Of a stretch of DNA of 28,999 nucleotides, positions 20,201 through 28,999 are shown piece after piece (within the stretch, counting starts at the first letter, position 1; every line of letters starts with the position of its first letter). Made by a program: the position numbers and the translations under genes. The stretch comes from Mnemiopsis leidyi (taxonomy: Eukaryota; Ctenophora; Tentaculata; Lobata; Bolinopsidae), in assembly GCA_000226015.1 (NCBI GenBank), contig JH154085.1:21600-50598 (forward strand), in the 5' to 3' direction. The notes below the pieces were generated by a model. The model was not told the origin of the DNA. It did no database searches and was given only the letters and a program-made list of their open reading frames with translations.

Positions 20201-23200
20201 AAGGTTCCGGGACGGATCTATCATTAAATAGACGTTAAGCTGGTCAAAGGTTTTTCTGAGTGAAATAGCTTGTGAGATATGCTTGTGAGATATGCTTGTA
20301 AGATATGTTCCGTATTTAATAGATGTCAGAAAACTGCTGGATTAGCACCTATTGCACAACCATGCAGTGACTAAATGTTTGCAGTTTGCTGCATCCCTGC
20401 AAAATAATTTCGCCGTCTGCAGCTGTGCTGTTGTGCAATCGTGGGCGAGTGATCTCACAGTTTAGCTATTATGACTGAAAGGGGGACTGTAGATTGGAGA
20501 GTATATGGCTTATGTGTTATACCCTCACGCGATTTACCCGTTTCACTTACATACCATGTACATGTCACATCTATATCCGTACAAATCTAGTCTAGTCATC
20601 CAGCCTATCTTGTCAGTCCCGCTAGTTTACCCCGCAACTATGATCTAAAGCACTCCTCGTGTTTAGCTAACTTTAATTGGTGGCAAGATGGAGCAGCGAG
20701 TGTATGACGGGTAAAGGGGGTACCGTACTTTCTGTAGGGGTACCGTACTTTCTGTAGAATTGTCACGCCCCTTAGATCTTAGATAATCCACGACAAGGTG
20801 TAAAGACATCTGACAAAGATATTTTTACTTCTATTTCCATCATGATTATCACACTTTCTGTGTACCAGTCAGTGTATTATAGGTAGAATTAGGGAGGTTC
20901 AAACCACTAATTAGCATTTCATCAGAACCAGCGAAGTCTCAATCCAATTAGCATAATGACAAACCACTATAAAGCTATAACAACGTCATGTGTGTCTGTG
21001 TAAGTTACACAACTGTATTTACACACGCCAGAGCAGGCCTAAGTGATATCAGTGGGAATAACAGAAAATTAGATCTGATACAGACTAAACAGATGCCAAG
21101 TAGGTATCATAGTCAGTGCTGGACAAGTGCCAACATCTGGTTACAACGGAATGTTTACATAATGCATCAAACTTGTTACAGTAACGTACAGTTCATTACA
21201 AGGCACAGTTACAGTAACCTACAGTTCATTACAAAGCGCAGTTAAGTCACAAAAATCCTGAATTAAAAACACGAATTTATAAAAAGAAACTAAAAATTGA
21301 CAACTGCCAAGTAGCAATGGATCTTTTTAGTTGATTCTATAATATTGCTTTAAAGTGTATATTAGATTCGGAGTCAGGGATCCTTACGATTCAACTCACA
21401 ATTCACATATATATGTGTTCCTAGTGTCTAAAATGCGTTGTTTTACAATTAGGTAATTCTACGATAAATTTAGGTAATTCTTATTTCATTTCCCTGAATT
21501 GTCTATTAACTATTTGAGCCATAATGTCAGGGTGATTCAGAAACGATGTCACTATTTTGTATTACATTTACCGTGTGCGATACAACCATAATCCACATGT
21601 ATATCATAATTACGATAAGCCAAGATGATGTTTGTGATGAACAACTTCAAGTGGTATCAGAGTCAAAACATTTAATTACGCTAAAATTAAAATTAACGAA
21701 TCTTTTGTTGCATAAATCCTTTGTTCAGCAACTCTGTGAATGGCCGGATAAAAAACCGATTACTTCTCTATTGTCTGATGTTGAAACCGCTCAGCTTTGC
21801 ACAGCCTGGAATAATAGCGGAGCTACTTAGATCACGAATGTTTGTCACGAATGTTTGTCACGAATGTTTGTCACGAATGTTGATCATTGTTGATAGCTAG
21901 TTATTAACTACCCGGTAAAACTTCACGTGCTTTAAAGCAAAGTCTGAAAAAGGCGGCCCCGTTTTTCATAATCAGCTAGGACCCACTAGCTGGACCCCAC
22001 TAGCTGCTTGGAATCTCTGCAAAATTTGAATAGCTAAGAAAATAGATTTTACAGTCAGGCTCGGTTTTGCTGAAGTAAAACCGCTTTACCACAAACACCT
22101 GCCTCTCAGGCTCCGCTCGGGTGTTCAACACTCCTCTGACCGAACAAGGGATTATTGGGTTTGGTATCGGGGTAGCGGCTGCAGGAACCACTGCTATCGC
22201 AGAGATCCAGTTTGCAGATTACATCTTCCCGGGATTCGACCAGGTCAGTTTAAGAAGGCTTCTAGAAAGTGTAATTAGGTTACTAGACGTAGAAAGTTTG
22301 GTTCTTAGAGTTGCCGGTCTAAAGGTACAAAGTACCTCATGGTAAGGTTCATGGTCTTATTGAACGTATAATGTGGCGCCTTTTCCACCGTCTTACTGGG
22401 GACACACATGAACAATGGTGTAAGACCACATGAAATCTCACCAAACCACATTGAAATAGTTAATGGTAGTTAATTAGTTTTTACTAGTACATCTGCAATT
22501 CAGTGGTGTTTGCTCTAAACAGTGTTGTGGCCTACCTTTTAACTCAATAAACTCAAACAAAGAATGGGGCAGTGGAAAAACGACCACCATTACAGGTCCC
22601 AGATATAAAGAGTCAATACCTTTCTGCGTTCAAGGATATCATGTTCATTTCAAATCTAACCCGCTTCCTTTCTCAGCTAGTGAACGAGGCTGCTAAGTAC
22701 AGATACCGGTCTGGGAACGAGTATAACTGCGGCGGTTTGACAGTCCGAGCGCCGTGGGGCGCTGTAGGGCACGGTGCTCTCTATCATTCTCAGTCTCCTG
22801 AGGCGTTCTTTGCTCACTGCCCTGGCTTGAAGGTAACTGTAATCACTGTACTGTCAGCTGTGACTATACCGGTTTTAGTTCAACCGATATAATCTTTGAC
22901 GTACCTTTTTTGTTGGTATTAAATCAAATATTTTGGATGTGGTTTTTAGTTCTTTAAACTTAAATATTAGATATGGCTTTCTCGTTATTATTTCGGTGAC
23001 TCCCAAAGTAACCGAGTAAAAACTATTTAGGTCGTTATACCACGCGGACCTACTCAAGCTAAAGGACTTCTCTTATCCTGTATACGTGATCAAAACCCCT
23101 GTATATTCTTCGAGCCCAAAATTCTCTACCGTATTGCAGGTATGTACCAGCAAATTGATAAACTAATTTCTGATGTATCTAACACATTCTATTCCTCCTG

Positions 23201-26200
23201 AATTTGACCGTAATTCCATCTAAAATACACAAGATTACAAAAAGCTGAATTTCACCATGAACTGTTAAGAGATAGGTAAATCTATTATGTAGTCCGCCGT
23301 TGAAAGATTTGTCAGATAATACCATTGATTTTATCACTGCCCCGGGACTAGGGCCACATTAGGCCATATCATCCCCAAACTTTTTACATATTTTCAATAT
23401 GCAATATTGTTCAGTCTTCTTGGATATTAATGTTTCTGATTATATCACAATATCCGGCCGGGTCATTTAATTAATGTTTCTTTTTCTAACCGTATCCGGG
23501 CTTTCGTTAACGGGTACAGGGAACGCCTGGGATGTATTCGAACTTTTCGACCATGACATGTTTGGGAATATCCAAGGATATTACAATACAGATCTGAAAA
23601 CATTGCTAGAAGTTTCACAACTAAGTGTAGTGTGAACCACGCGACCAGGACTCTCAATACCTCACAACCTCGTGTGTGTCAAACTTATAATTTGAATTTA
23701 AGTTGTTTGTAAGTGTGTTAACCTAATGCACTAGTTATCGCCCTTACTTAATGCTCCAGTTTTAATTCTGAGAATTCGTGCTGGTCCCGCTGTAGAGCGA
23801 CCTATTGTACTTCACCTGTGTCAAGTAACACTCACCTGTGTCGTGTAGTAACGGACTTTTGTTTACTTCTCAAGAGTAATAAGTTTATGAAAAGCAACAC
23901 TGCTTAATGAATAGACCACAGAACTTGTCCAATTTCAATGTGGTTCTTATTGAGGAAAGTGCCTTGATACGTGTTTTTGAATCTGAGACAAATAAGCTTT
24001 AAATAAATTTAACACACGCAATAAATTTAACACACGTAATAAACCTGATAATACCATCAGGTTTAAATTCAATATTTACTGTTTTACTGACTTTAAAGCG
24101 TGTAATAATAATTCAGGTTCTGGTGGCATTGACATTCCGGACTCCGGAGCACTACTTTACTTCACTATTCTACACCACCCTTTATAATTTTACACTACTC
24201 TACACTATTCAACACTATTTGTAGGGGGTTGGTAGACATATATAGATACGAATTTTGATGTTGAAGAAGCTTTCAATAAACATGTGTTAATCGTCGTCAG
24301 CACTATTCAACACTATTCTTCATTATTTTACTCTACTCTACACTGTTCTACACTACCTTACACACCTTTGGGATACCATTCACTTTACATTTCTTTATAA
24401 ATAAAGTTAAACTAGATTTTACTAAGAACGGACTACAAACCAATAACCGTACAAACCAATAACCGTACACATTAAAATACACAAAACGCACCATACAGGG
24501 TACACAAACCAGGGAATACAAAATGCGCTCTTGTTTAATAAACCAACAGATTTTACATAATCTAATAAGTTCGTGGTGCTCAACTAATCAAATAAACGTA
24601 TATTTATAATGTGAATATTGAATATTGAAATTCAGACCTTTGCCTTGCTTCCTTTCTTCTCAACGGATATACGCGCCCACACTTCACATCTTCTATTTTA
24701 CAAGCTGTGTCTTAACTGTGTCTACTGTCTATTATCATATTACAATGAGGAAGACATTTTCACCGACACTATGCAATGTATTGTTGTAGAATTAGCGTGA
24801 AAGCCATAAGGTATCTGGATAAAAATGTGAGCGTTATTAATAATTACGTTAGGAACACCAGGAAAATTGACTCAGGTGTGACATGTCAATCTGGTTGTGT
24901 GGTTCTGGGACATCTCAGGGGCGAGGTCTGTTGGCGCTATGTCTGTAAATAGAATAAAAGCAACTATAACTCTTGATTAGCTCCTCACAGTCCACCTGAG
25001 AATTAATAATTTTATATTTTCAGCGGAAGAGGTTCCCGTGACTGATTATACGATTCCTTTGTCCCAGGCTGAGGTTCTCAGAGAGGGTGAGTCGGGGTGA
25101 CACTTGTTGGGGTGGTCAAGTTTGTGTAAATATCTTTGTCTAACTTCGCACATCATTTCCATGAGATGTGTTAACAAATTGCCAATGAGATCAGCCTGGA
25201 GCATTATCAACTTATTAAGAAGCAATTTTATATTCACGAAACTCTTAATATTAAGGGAGTTCAGCTACACATCTTTATTCGGTGAACCAGATGATATTAA
25301 TTTTCATGGCTTGGATTTATTTGTCATATTTTTAATAATTGACGGTCTAATTGGAGTTATGAAATTCACATGTGTCATACTGAGTTCTGGAGAAGAAAGG
25401 CAACTGTTCTTGAGCCAGTAAAGTTTGAACTTAATCAACATAGGTGACATTTCACAATGAGTGATCGTCATTAAAATCGGTTATAACCTTGATTATCTTA
25501 AATGATTGAATGCGCTTCATCTTAGATCTAGACAAAGATCTTTACAAAAGTTCTTTAGAATTTCCCTTCAATTCGTCTATCGGCCATTGTTTTACATCCC
25601 TCGAACAGGTGGTTACATTGCCTCACGTCAATTCAGCGTGAAGCTGAGCGACACTATTGTAAAACTACTAATACCCTGTGATAGTGGCAACTCATAGTTC
25701 ATACCACGTGACTCCAGTCAACCAATCAGAGCCCAGAATGTCAACAAGTCAACCAATCAGATTAGTTAAGTTTATGACTTGAGGCGTGGACCCGACTTAG
25801 ACCTTCTTGCCTCTGCATCAACTTGTTTTAAAACATAGCAAAATAAGATCCTTAGCCTCTCTGAGGCTGTTGACCCCCATAGACGTAGTCAGAAGATCTA
25901 ATTATTCATGTTGACGGTGACGTTAATTCCAATATGTTATATGACTAGACAGCAGGTTTGTGGTATAATATAGACTCACTTCGTTCTTCGTATAACGTAC
26001 TGAAATGAAGTTCAGAGTTATTGTGTAATATCTCTTTTGTTGAGGTTTAATGTAGATGATATCTAGATGCTAGACCAATAAGATTCCACATATTTAATAT
26101 TCATCCTGGGCCACAAAACTCATCCAAGAATTAAGCCATGAAATTAGTATCTCAGTATTCATTCTTATGATTGTGTCTGGTTTGTACAAAAGTTGAGTAG

Positions 26201-27500
26201 ATAGGCCAGGTAGGTACAAAAGTTTAGTAGATAGGCCTGACAACGACCACAGAAACTTCTAATTGTAGACAAAAACCCAGCTAATAACACCTAAAAGAAA
26301 CGAAGAGAGTTTATTGGCTGGCTGGAACACAACTGGCACGTCACTACTTAGAGTTTGACGTGAATCCTGTTGAAATCCTATTAGGTATGACGTCGAAATA
26401 ACAATGGCGTATTGCACATTTAAATATCTAGTAAATGCCGCATCTTAACAAAAGTAGACTTGAGAGGTAAAAGCACGCAGTAGTTAGTAATATAAATACT
26501 CAAATAGTAAGAATTAGAAACATTCCTTACGTCACAGTCAGTTTGTTATAAACGTCCAGTTGAAAATGTGAAAAGGTTTTCAAAATTGTGTGTCGTATTA
26601 GAAAAGTGAAAATGGCGAGGAGTATGTACGCCCAAAGTTTTCTATCATATTCTGCGAAGGGTGTTTTAGTGTTAACTTTTATTTATAATCGGATGTTGAG
26701 TGAAGTAAACAGTAAAGTGCATTGCCCCATCATGAATGTGATGTCCGCTGAATCCTCATTTTATCATGGAAATGAGCTTCGATCCCCTGTTCACTTCAGC
26801 GCGCCCTAAAAACTTGGTTGATGGTTTCAAACCGACAACCATTTCAACCTCCTTGCCCTTATTTGGTTTGATATGTCGCTCACCGCTTCCTGAGAGTCCT
26901 GATACAAATAAATTCTAATCTTACGGCTTTGTATTCCTGGGCTTTTCTGACACACATGCAAAATTTCACTACAGTCGAAGACTTATCCCCTAGGTCATAA
27001 ACAAAGAAGTGCATGAAACTGTGCATTTACTGTTTCGAGAATACATTATAACATCATTTATAGAATTGATTAGTAATAACTTATACGGACAATATGAATT
27101 CTTTTTTCAATCACCAAAGCAGGTCTCATAAATACCACAGGCTACGTAACGGTCGAATAATTTTCCACACTGTTGTTACAGATTCTTGAAATTTCATCTA
27201 CAAAAACTTTGACACACGCCCAAACACCATTTTCATGAAATAATGTTACTGAAACTTACGTAAAAATTAAATAAGTTCGCTGTTTGTAGTACTGTTCTTT
27301 GTAACAATTCATAAAATCACAACTCACGTGATAATGACCCACTGTTTTTCCCAGGTAGCGACGTGACAATGATAGGATGGGGAACTGTTGTGCACGTGCT
27401 GTTAGAGGTCGCGCAGATGGCTCACGATGAACTAGGCGTGTCGTGTGAGGTTATTGACCTGCAGACCATAATGCCATACGACTCCGAGACTATTGAGAAG
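17294..27500 (+). CDS. BCKDHB: BCKDHB, branched-chain 2-oxoacid dehydrogenase E1 beta subunit (3' end beyond window)
   Basis: Exons 17294-17411, 17575-17652, 19486-19554, 22110-22243, 22677-22832, 23031-23139, 25024-25086 and 27355-27500 join in phase (873 bp, 291 aa). About 95 C-terminal residues are outside the window. With the alpha subunit it forms the thiamine-diphosphate E1 enzyme that decarboxylates the 2-oxoacids of Leu, Ile and Val in the mitochondrial matrix. The first 30 residues ([15 protein letters not shown]...) are basic and non-acidic up to Glu15, like a transit peptide. Family signatures: [13 protein letters not shown] (E70 matches the Glu that activates the cofactor), [76 protein letters not shown] and [16 protein letters not shown] and the FFEPKILYR context fit BCKDHB better than PDHB. 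Introns are long (up to 2.6 kb) and repeat-rich. Confidence 0.95.
18137..18393. mobile_element. Long near-perfect palindrome (foldback MITE) in BCKDHB intron 2
   Basis: The arms at 18137-18254 and 18275-18393 are reverse complements over about 118 bp, with only one substitution near the outer end and one inserted base. A 20-bp AT-rich spacer separates them. The ends read GGACTAATAGAGTT and its complement. There is no coding capacity. The strong arm identity suggests a recent insertion, or a sequence kept identical by hairpin-mediated conversion. Transcribed within the intron it would fold into a hairpin with a stem of about 118 bp. Confidence 0.9.
18394..19485. other. Rest of BCKDHB intron 2
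   Basis: Intronic DNA without a recognisable gene. One open frame at 18882-19070 has no family resemblance and no splice context. A short GC-richer patch near 19100-19330 carries no signature I recognise. Confidence 0.45.
19555..22109. other. BCKDHB intron 3 with several short tandem repeats
   Basis: 2.56-kb intron with no supported gene. Short arrays: a 14-bp unit GCTTGTGAGATATG three times near 20269-20310; a 21-bp pair containing GGTACCGTACTTTCTGTA at about 20716-20757; a pair of about 33 bp with GTTACAGTAAC and TACAGTTCATTACAA at 21175-21241; and a 13-bp unit TCACGAATGTTTG four times at 21832-21883. The open frame at 21546-21830 does not resemble any family I know. Confidence 0.6.
21832..21883. 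repeat. 13-bp tandem repeat, four copies
   Basis: TCACGAATGTTTG repeats head to tail; the last copy is altered at its end. It lies in BCKDHB intron 3. Confidence 0.85.
23140..25023. other. BCKDHB intron 6 with degenerate short repeats
   Basis: 1.88-kb intron. It contains tandem 19-bp pairs near 24003-24040 (AATAAATTTAACACACG) and 24433-24470 (ACAAACCAATAACCGT), and a degenerate CACTATTCTACACTA array from about 24155 to 24360. The array is interrupted by an unrelated 81-bp block. No gene is supported; the open frames here are short and without homology. Confidence 0.55.
24203..24317. mobile_element. 81-bp block flanked by 17-bp direct repeats inside a simple array
   Basis: CACTATTCAACACTATT occurs at 24203-24219 and 24301-24317, flanking 24220-24300, which is unrelated to the surrounding CACTATTC array. 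A target duplication of a short retroposed transcript is possible. The flanking repeat is itself part of the array, so a chance arrangement cannot be excluded. Confidence 0.35.
25087..27354. other. BCKDHB intron 7
   Basis: 2.27-kb intron without a supported gene. Short duplications are present: AGTCAACCAATCAGA near 25706 and 25750, and GTACAAAAGTTNAGTAGATAGGCC near 26184 and 26215. The open frames at 25104-25421, 25506-25697 and 26588-26809 show no domain or family resemblance. Confidence 0.5.
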
Positions 27501-27544
27501 GTGAGGACAGTTCGGGTGTTGGGGTGTTAGTTGTGATACCAGGG

Positions 27545-28125
27545 ATACCTGGTAACACCGGTTACTATAGTTTTCTTAGCGACACTAGTTACTATAGTTA
27601 CATGGTAACACCGGTTACTATAGTTTTCTTAGCGACACTAGTTACTATAGTTACATGGTAACACTGGTTACTATAGTTCCCTTGGCGACACTAGTTACTA
27701 TAGTTACGTGTTAACACCGGTTACTATATGTTTCTTGGCGACACTAGTTACTATAGTTACATGGTAACACCGGTTACTATAGTTTTCTTAGCGACACTAG
27801 TTACTATAGTTACATGGTTACACCGGTTACTATAGTTTCCCTGGCGACACTAGTTAGTAGTTACTAAAGGTACCTGGTAACATCGGTTACTATAGTTTTC
27901 TTGGCGACACTAGTTACTATAGTTACGTGGTAACACCGGTTACTATATGTTTCTTGGCGACACTAGTTACTATAGTTACGTGGTAACACTGGTTACTATA
28001 GTGACCTTGGTGGCACTGATTACTTTAGTGACTTTGATAACACTAGTTACTATGGTTACGTGGTAACAATAGTTACTATGGTTACTTGGTAACACTAGAT
28101 ACTATAGTTACTTGGTAACTAGTGT
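27545..28125. repeat. Dimeric 53-bp minisatellite with X-box-like palindromes in BCKDHB intron 8
   Basis: About eleven units of 53 bp. Each is two related halves: GGTAACACCGGTTACTATAG with a T-rich tail, and GCGACACTAGTTACTATAGT with TACATG. The phase marker GGTAACAC recurs at 27551, 27604 and 27657. The core GTTACTATAGTTAC is nearly palindromic. At 28046-28059 and 28072-28085 it reads GTTACTATGGTTAC, whose complement GTAACCATAGTAAC fits the X-box pattern GTNRCC-N2-RGYAAC. The array starts about 45 bp after the donor of exon 8, and its right end is more degenerate. Confidence 0.9.
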
Positions 28126-28999
28126 TAAAAATTATATTTTATGACTCAATTATCTAAATGAACCGGCCGGGCAACTCTCAGGCCAAACAGTTTAAATTAA
28201 AAGTGAATAAGTGACGGTCTATATGTCACATTATTCAGTTACTTAGTGGACGAAATACTCAAGGTTTGGGATTGGGAAACTTTGATTATCCGTTTGTTAA
28301 CTTTTATCCTGCCTTCTTCCTGCAAATTTCATCGCACCAAATAACGCTCAAGTAAAATAACGTTTTATCCTATTGTGGTATCCCGGGTTCTTGTCTGATC
28401 AGTCTACTTAAAGTTTGTTCACGTGGAACCAGCAGACACGCCTCTGGCTCTTGAGCTGGGTAAATAATCGTGACAGTCCAGGGGAACCTGGTCTATTGTT
28501 GAGAGCTAGATGCATTACATAGTTCCAGACAAAATAAGATGTATCAGTTAGGATTTAAAAGTCTAACGCTATTCGGAATGAATGTTAACTTGAATGTCAG
28601 GCGAACAGGAACCCCGCTTCATCAGCGCCACATTCTGTCTTGGTGTGAATGGCTAGGAGAGGATCTGTAGTCCCCCGTCACTCAATAGGTCACTGAAGTA
28701 GTGAAGATATACTTCGTACATGTTAGTAGCAACGCACGGTCTATTTCGGATTTGAATGGTCGATTAAAACCCGAGGGTTTTAGCAAATTTAAATTTCGGA
28801 CTATTTTTTGTTGTTTTTACTTTAAATTTTCCTCTCTCAAGTCAAATAACAGTACTTCACTAGGTATAATGCTGAATAAGCGAATAAAGCCCATAACAGA
28901 ATCTCACATATGCATTATGCATATATTGTGATGGTTTGTAATTTGTAATTTTCCTCGTAACTGCGACAAGAGAAACTGACTGAATGTATTATAGAATTC
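28126..28999. other. Intronic DNA at the right edge (BCKDHB intron 8)
   Basis: No exon of BCKDHB and no other gene is recognisable here. The missing C-terminal exons must lie further right. The open frame at 28701-28931 has no family resemblance. Confidence 0.5.

Noticed and set aside
21546..21830. Open frame of 94 codons in BCKDHB intron 3
   Set aside because: Unusual amino-acid composition, no homology that I can see, and no exon signals matching BCKDHB phase.
25104..25421. Open frame of 105 codons in BCKDHB intron 7, just after exon 7
   Set aside because: Intronic sequence past a strong GTGAGT donor; no domain, and BCKDHB continues correctly at 27355.
17294..27500. Identity as PDHB (pyruvate dehydrogenase beta) instead of BCKDHB
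   Set aside because: The [22 protein letters not shown] and [12 protein letters not shown] stretches match the branched-chain enzyme, not the pyruvate enzyme.

Overview
This is nuclear DNA from an animal, probably an invertebrate. The genes are split by GT-AG introns. They are single-copy eukaryotic genes, one of them (GOPC/PIST) an animal gene family. The introns and spacers are AT-rich and hold LINE fragments, palindromic MITE-like elements, a retroposon and several minisatellites. I cannot place it to phylum from the sequence. A run of 10 N at 16127-16136 shows that this is a draft assembly.

Layout, left to right. 1-2400 is a transposon graveyard: a decayed plus-strand non-LTR retrotransposon (endonuclease plus part of the reverse transcriptase), split by a roughly 400-bp element with an 11-bp target duplication, then a second reverse-transcriptase relic on the minus strand. 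2632-8650 is a complete 10-exon GOPC/PIST gene (518 aa, coiled coil plus PDZ). Its fifth intron holds an inverted-repeat element and, on the opposite strand, a two-exon gene for an unrecognised basic 84-aa protein. 8651-10728 is a repeat-bearing spacer. 10729-11976 (perhaps to 12503) is a three- to five-exon RING-finger protein. 12940-13605 is an intronless SFR1/MEI5-type recombination mediator. 13606-15066 is a spacer with a 96-bp tandem array. 15067-16619 is a class II eIF4E (eIF4E2/4EHP) in four visible exons, with a retroposon and the assembly gap in its last intron. 17294-27500 is the first 291 codons, in eight exons, of BCKDHB, the beta subunit of branched-chain 2-oxoacid dehydrogenase; the C-terminal exons lie beyond the window.

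The five main genes all lie on the plus strand, but their roles differ: Golgi trafficking, probable ubiquitin ligation, homologous recombination, cap-dependent translational repression and mitochondrial amino-acid catabolism. I see no sign of one shared pathway. No RNA genes, CRISPR arrays or prokaryotic features were found. The most unusual features are minisatellites in introns of GOPC and BCKDHB that repeat X-box-like (RFX-type) palindromes, a tandem array that multiplies a splice-acceptor sequence next to GOPC exon 8, the nested antisense gene, and a possible frameshift that cuts two conserved-looking exons off the RING gene.
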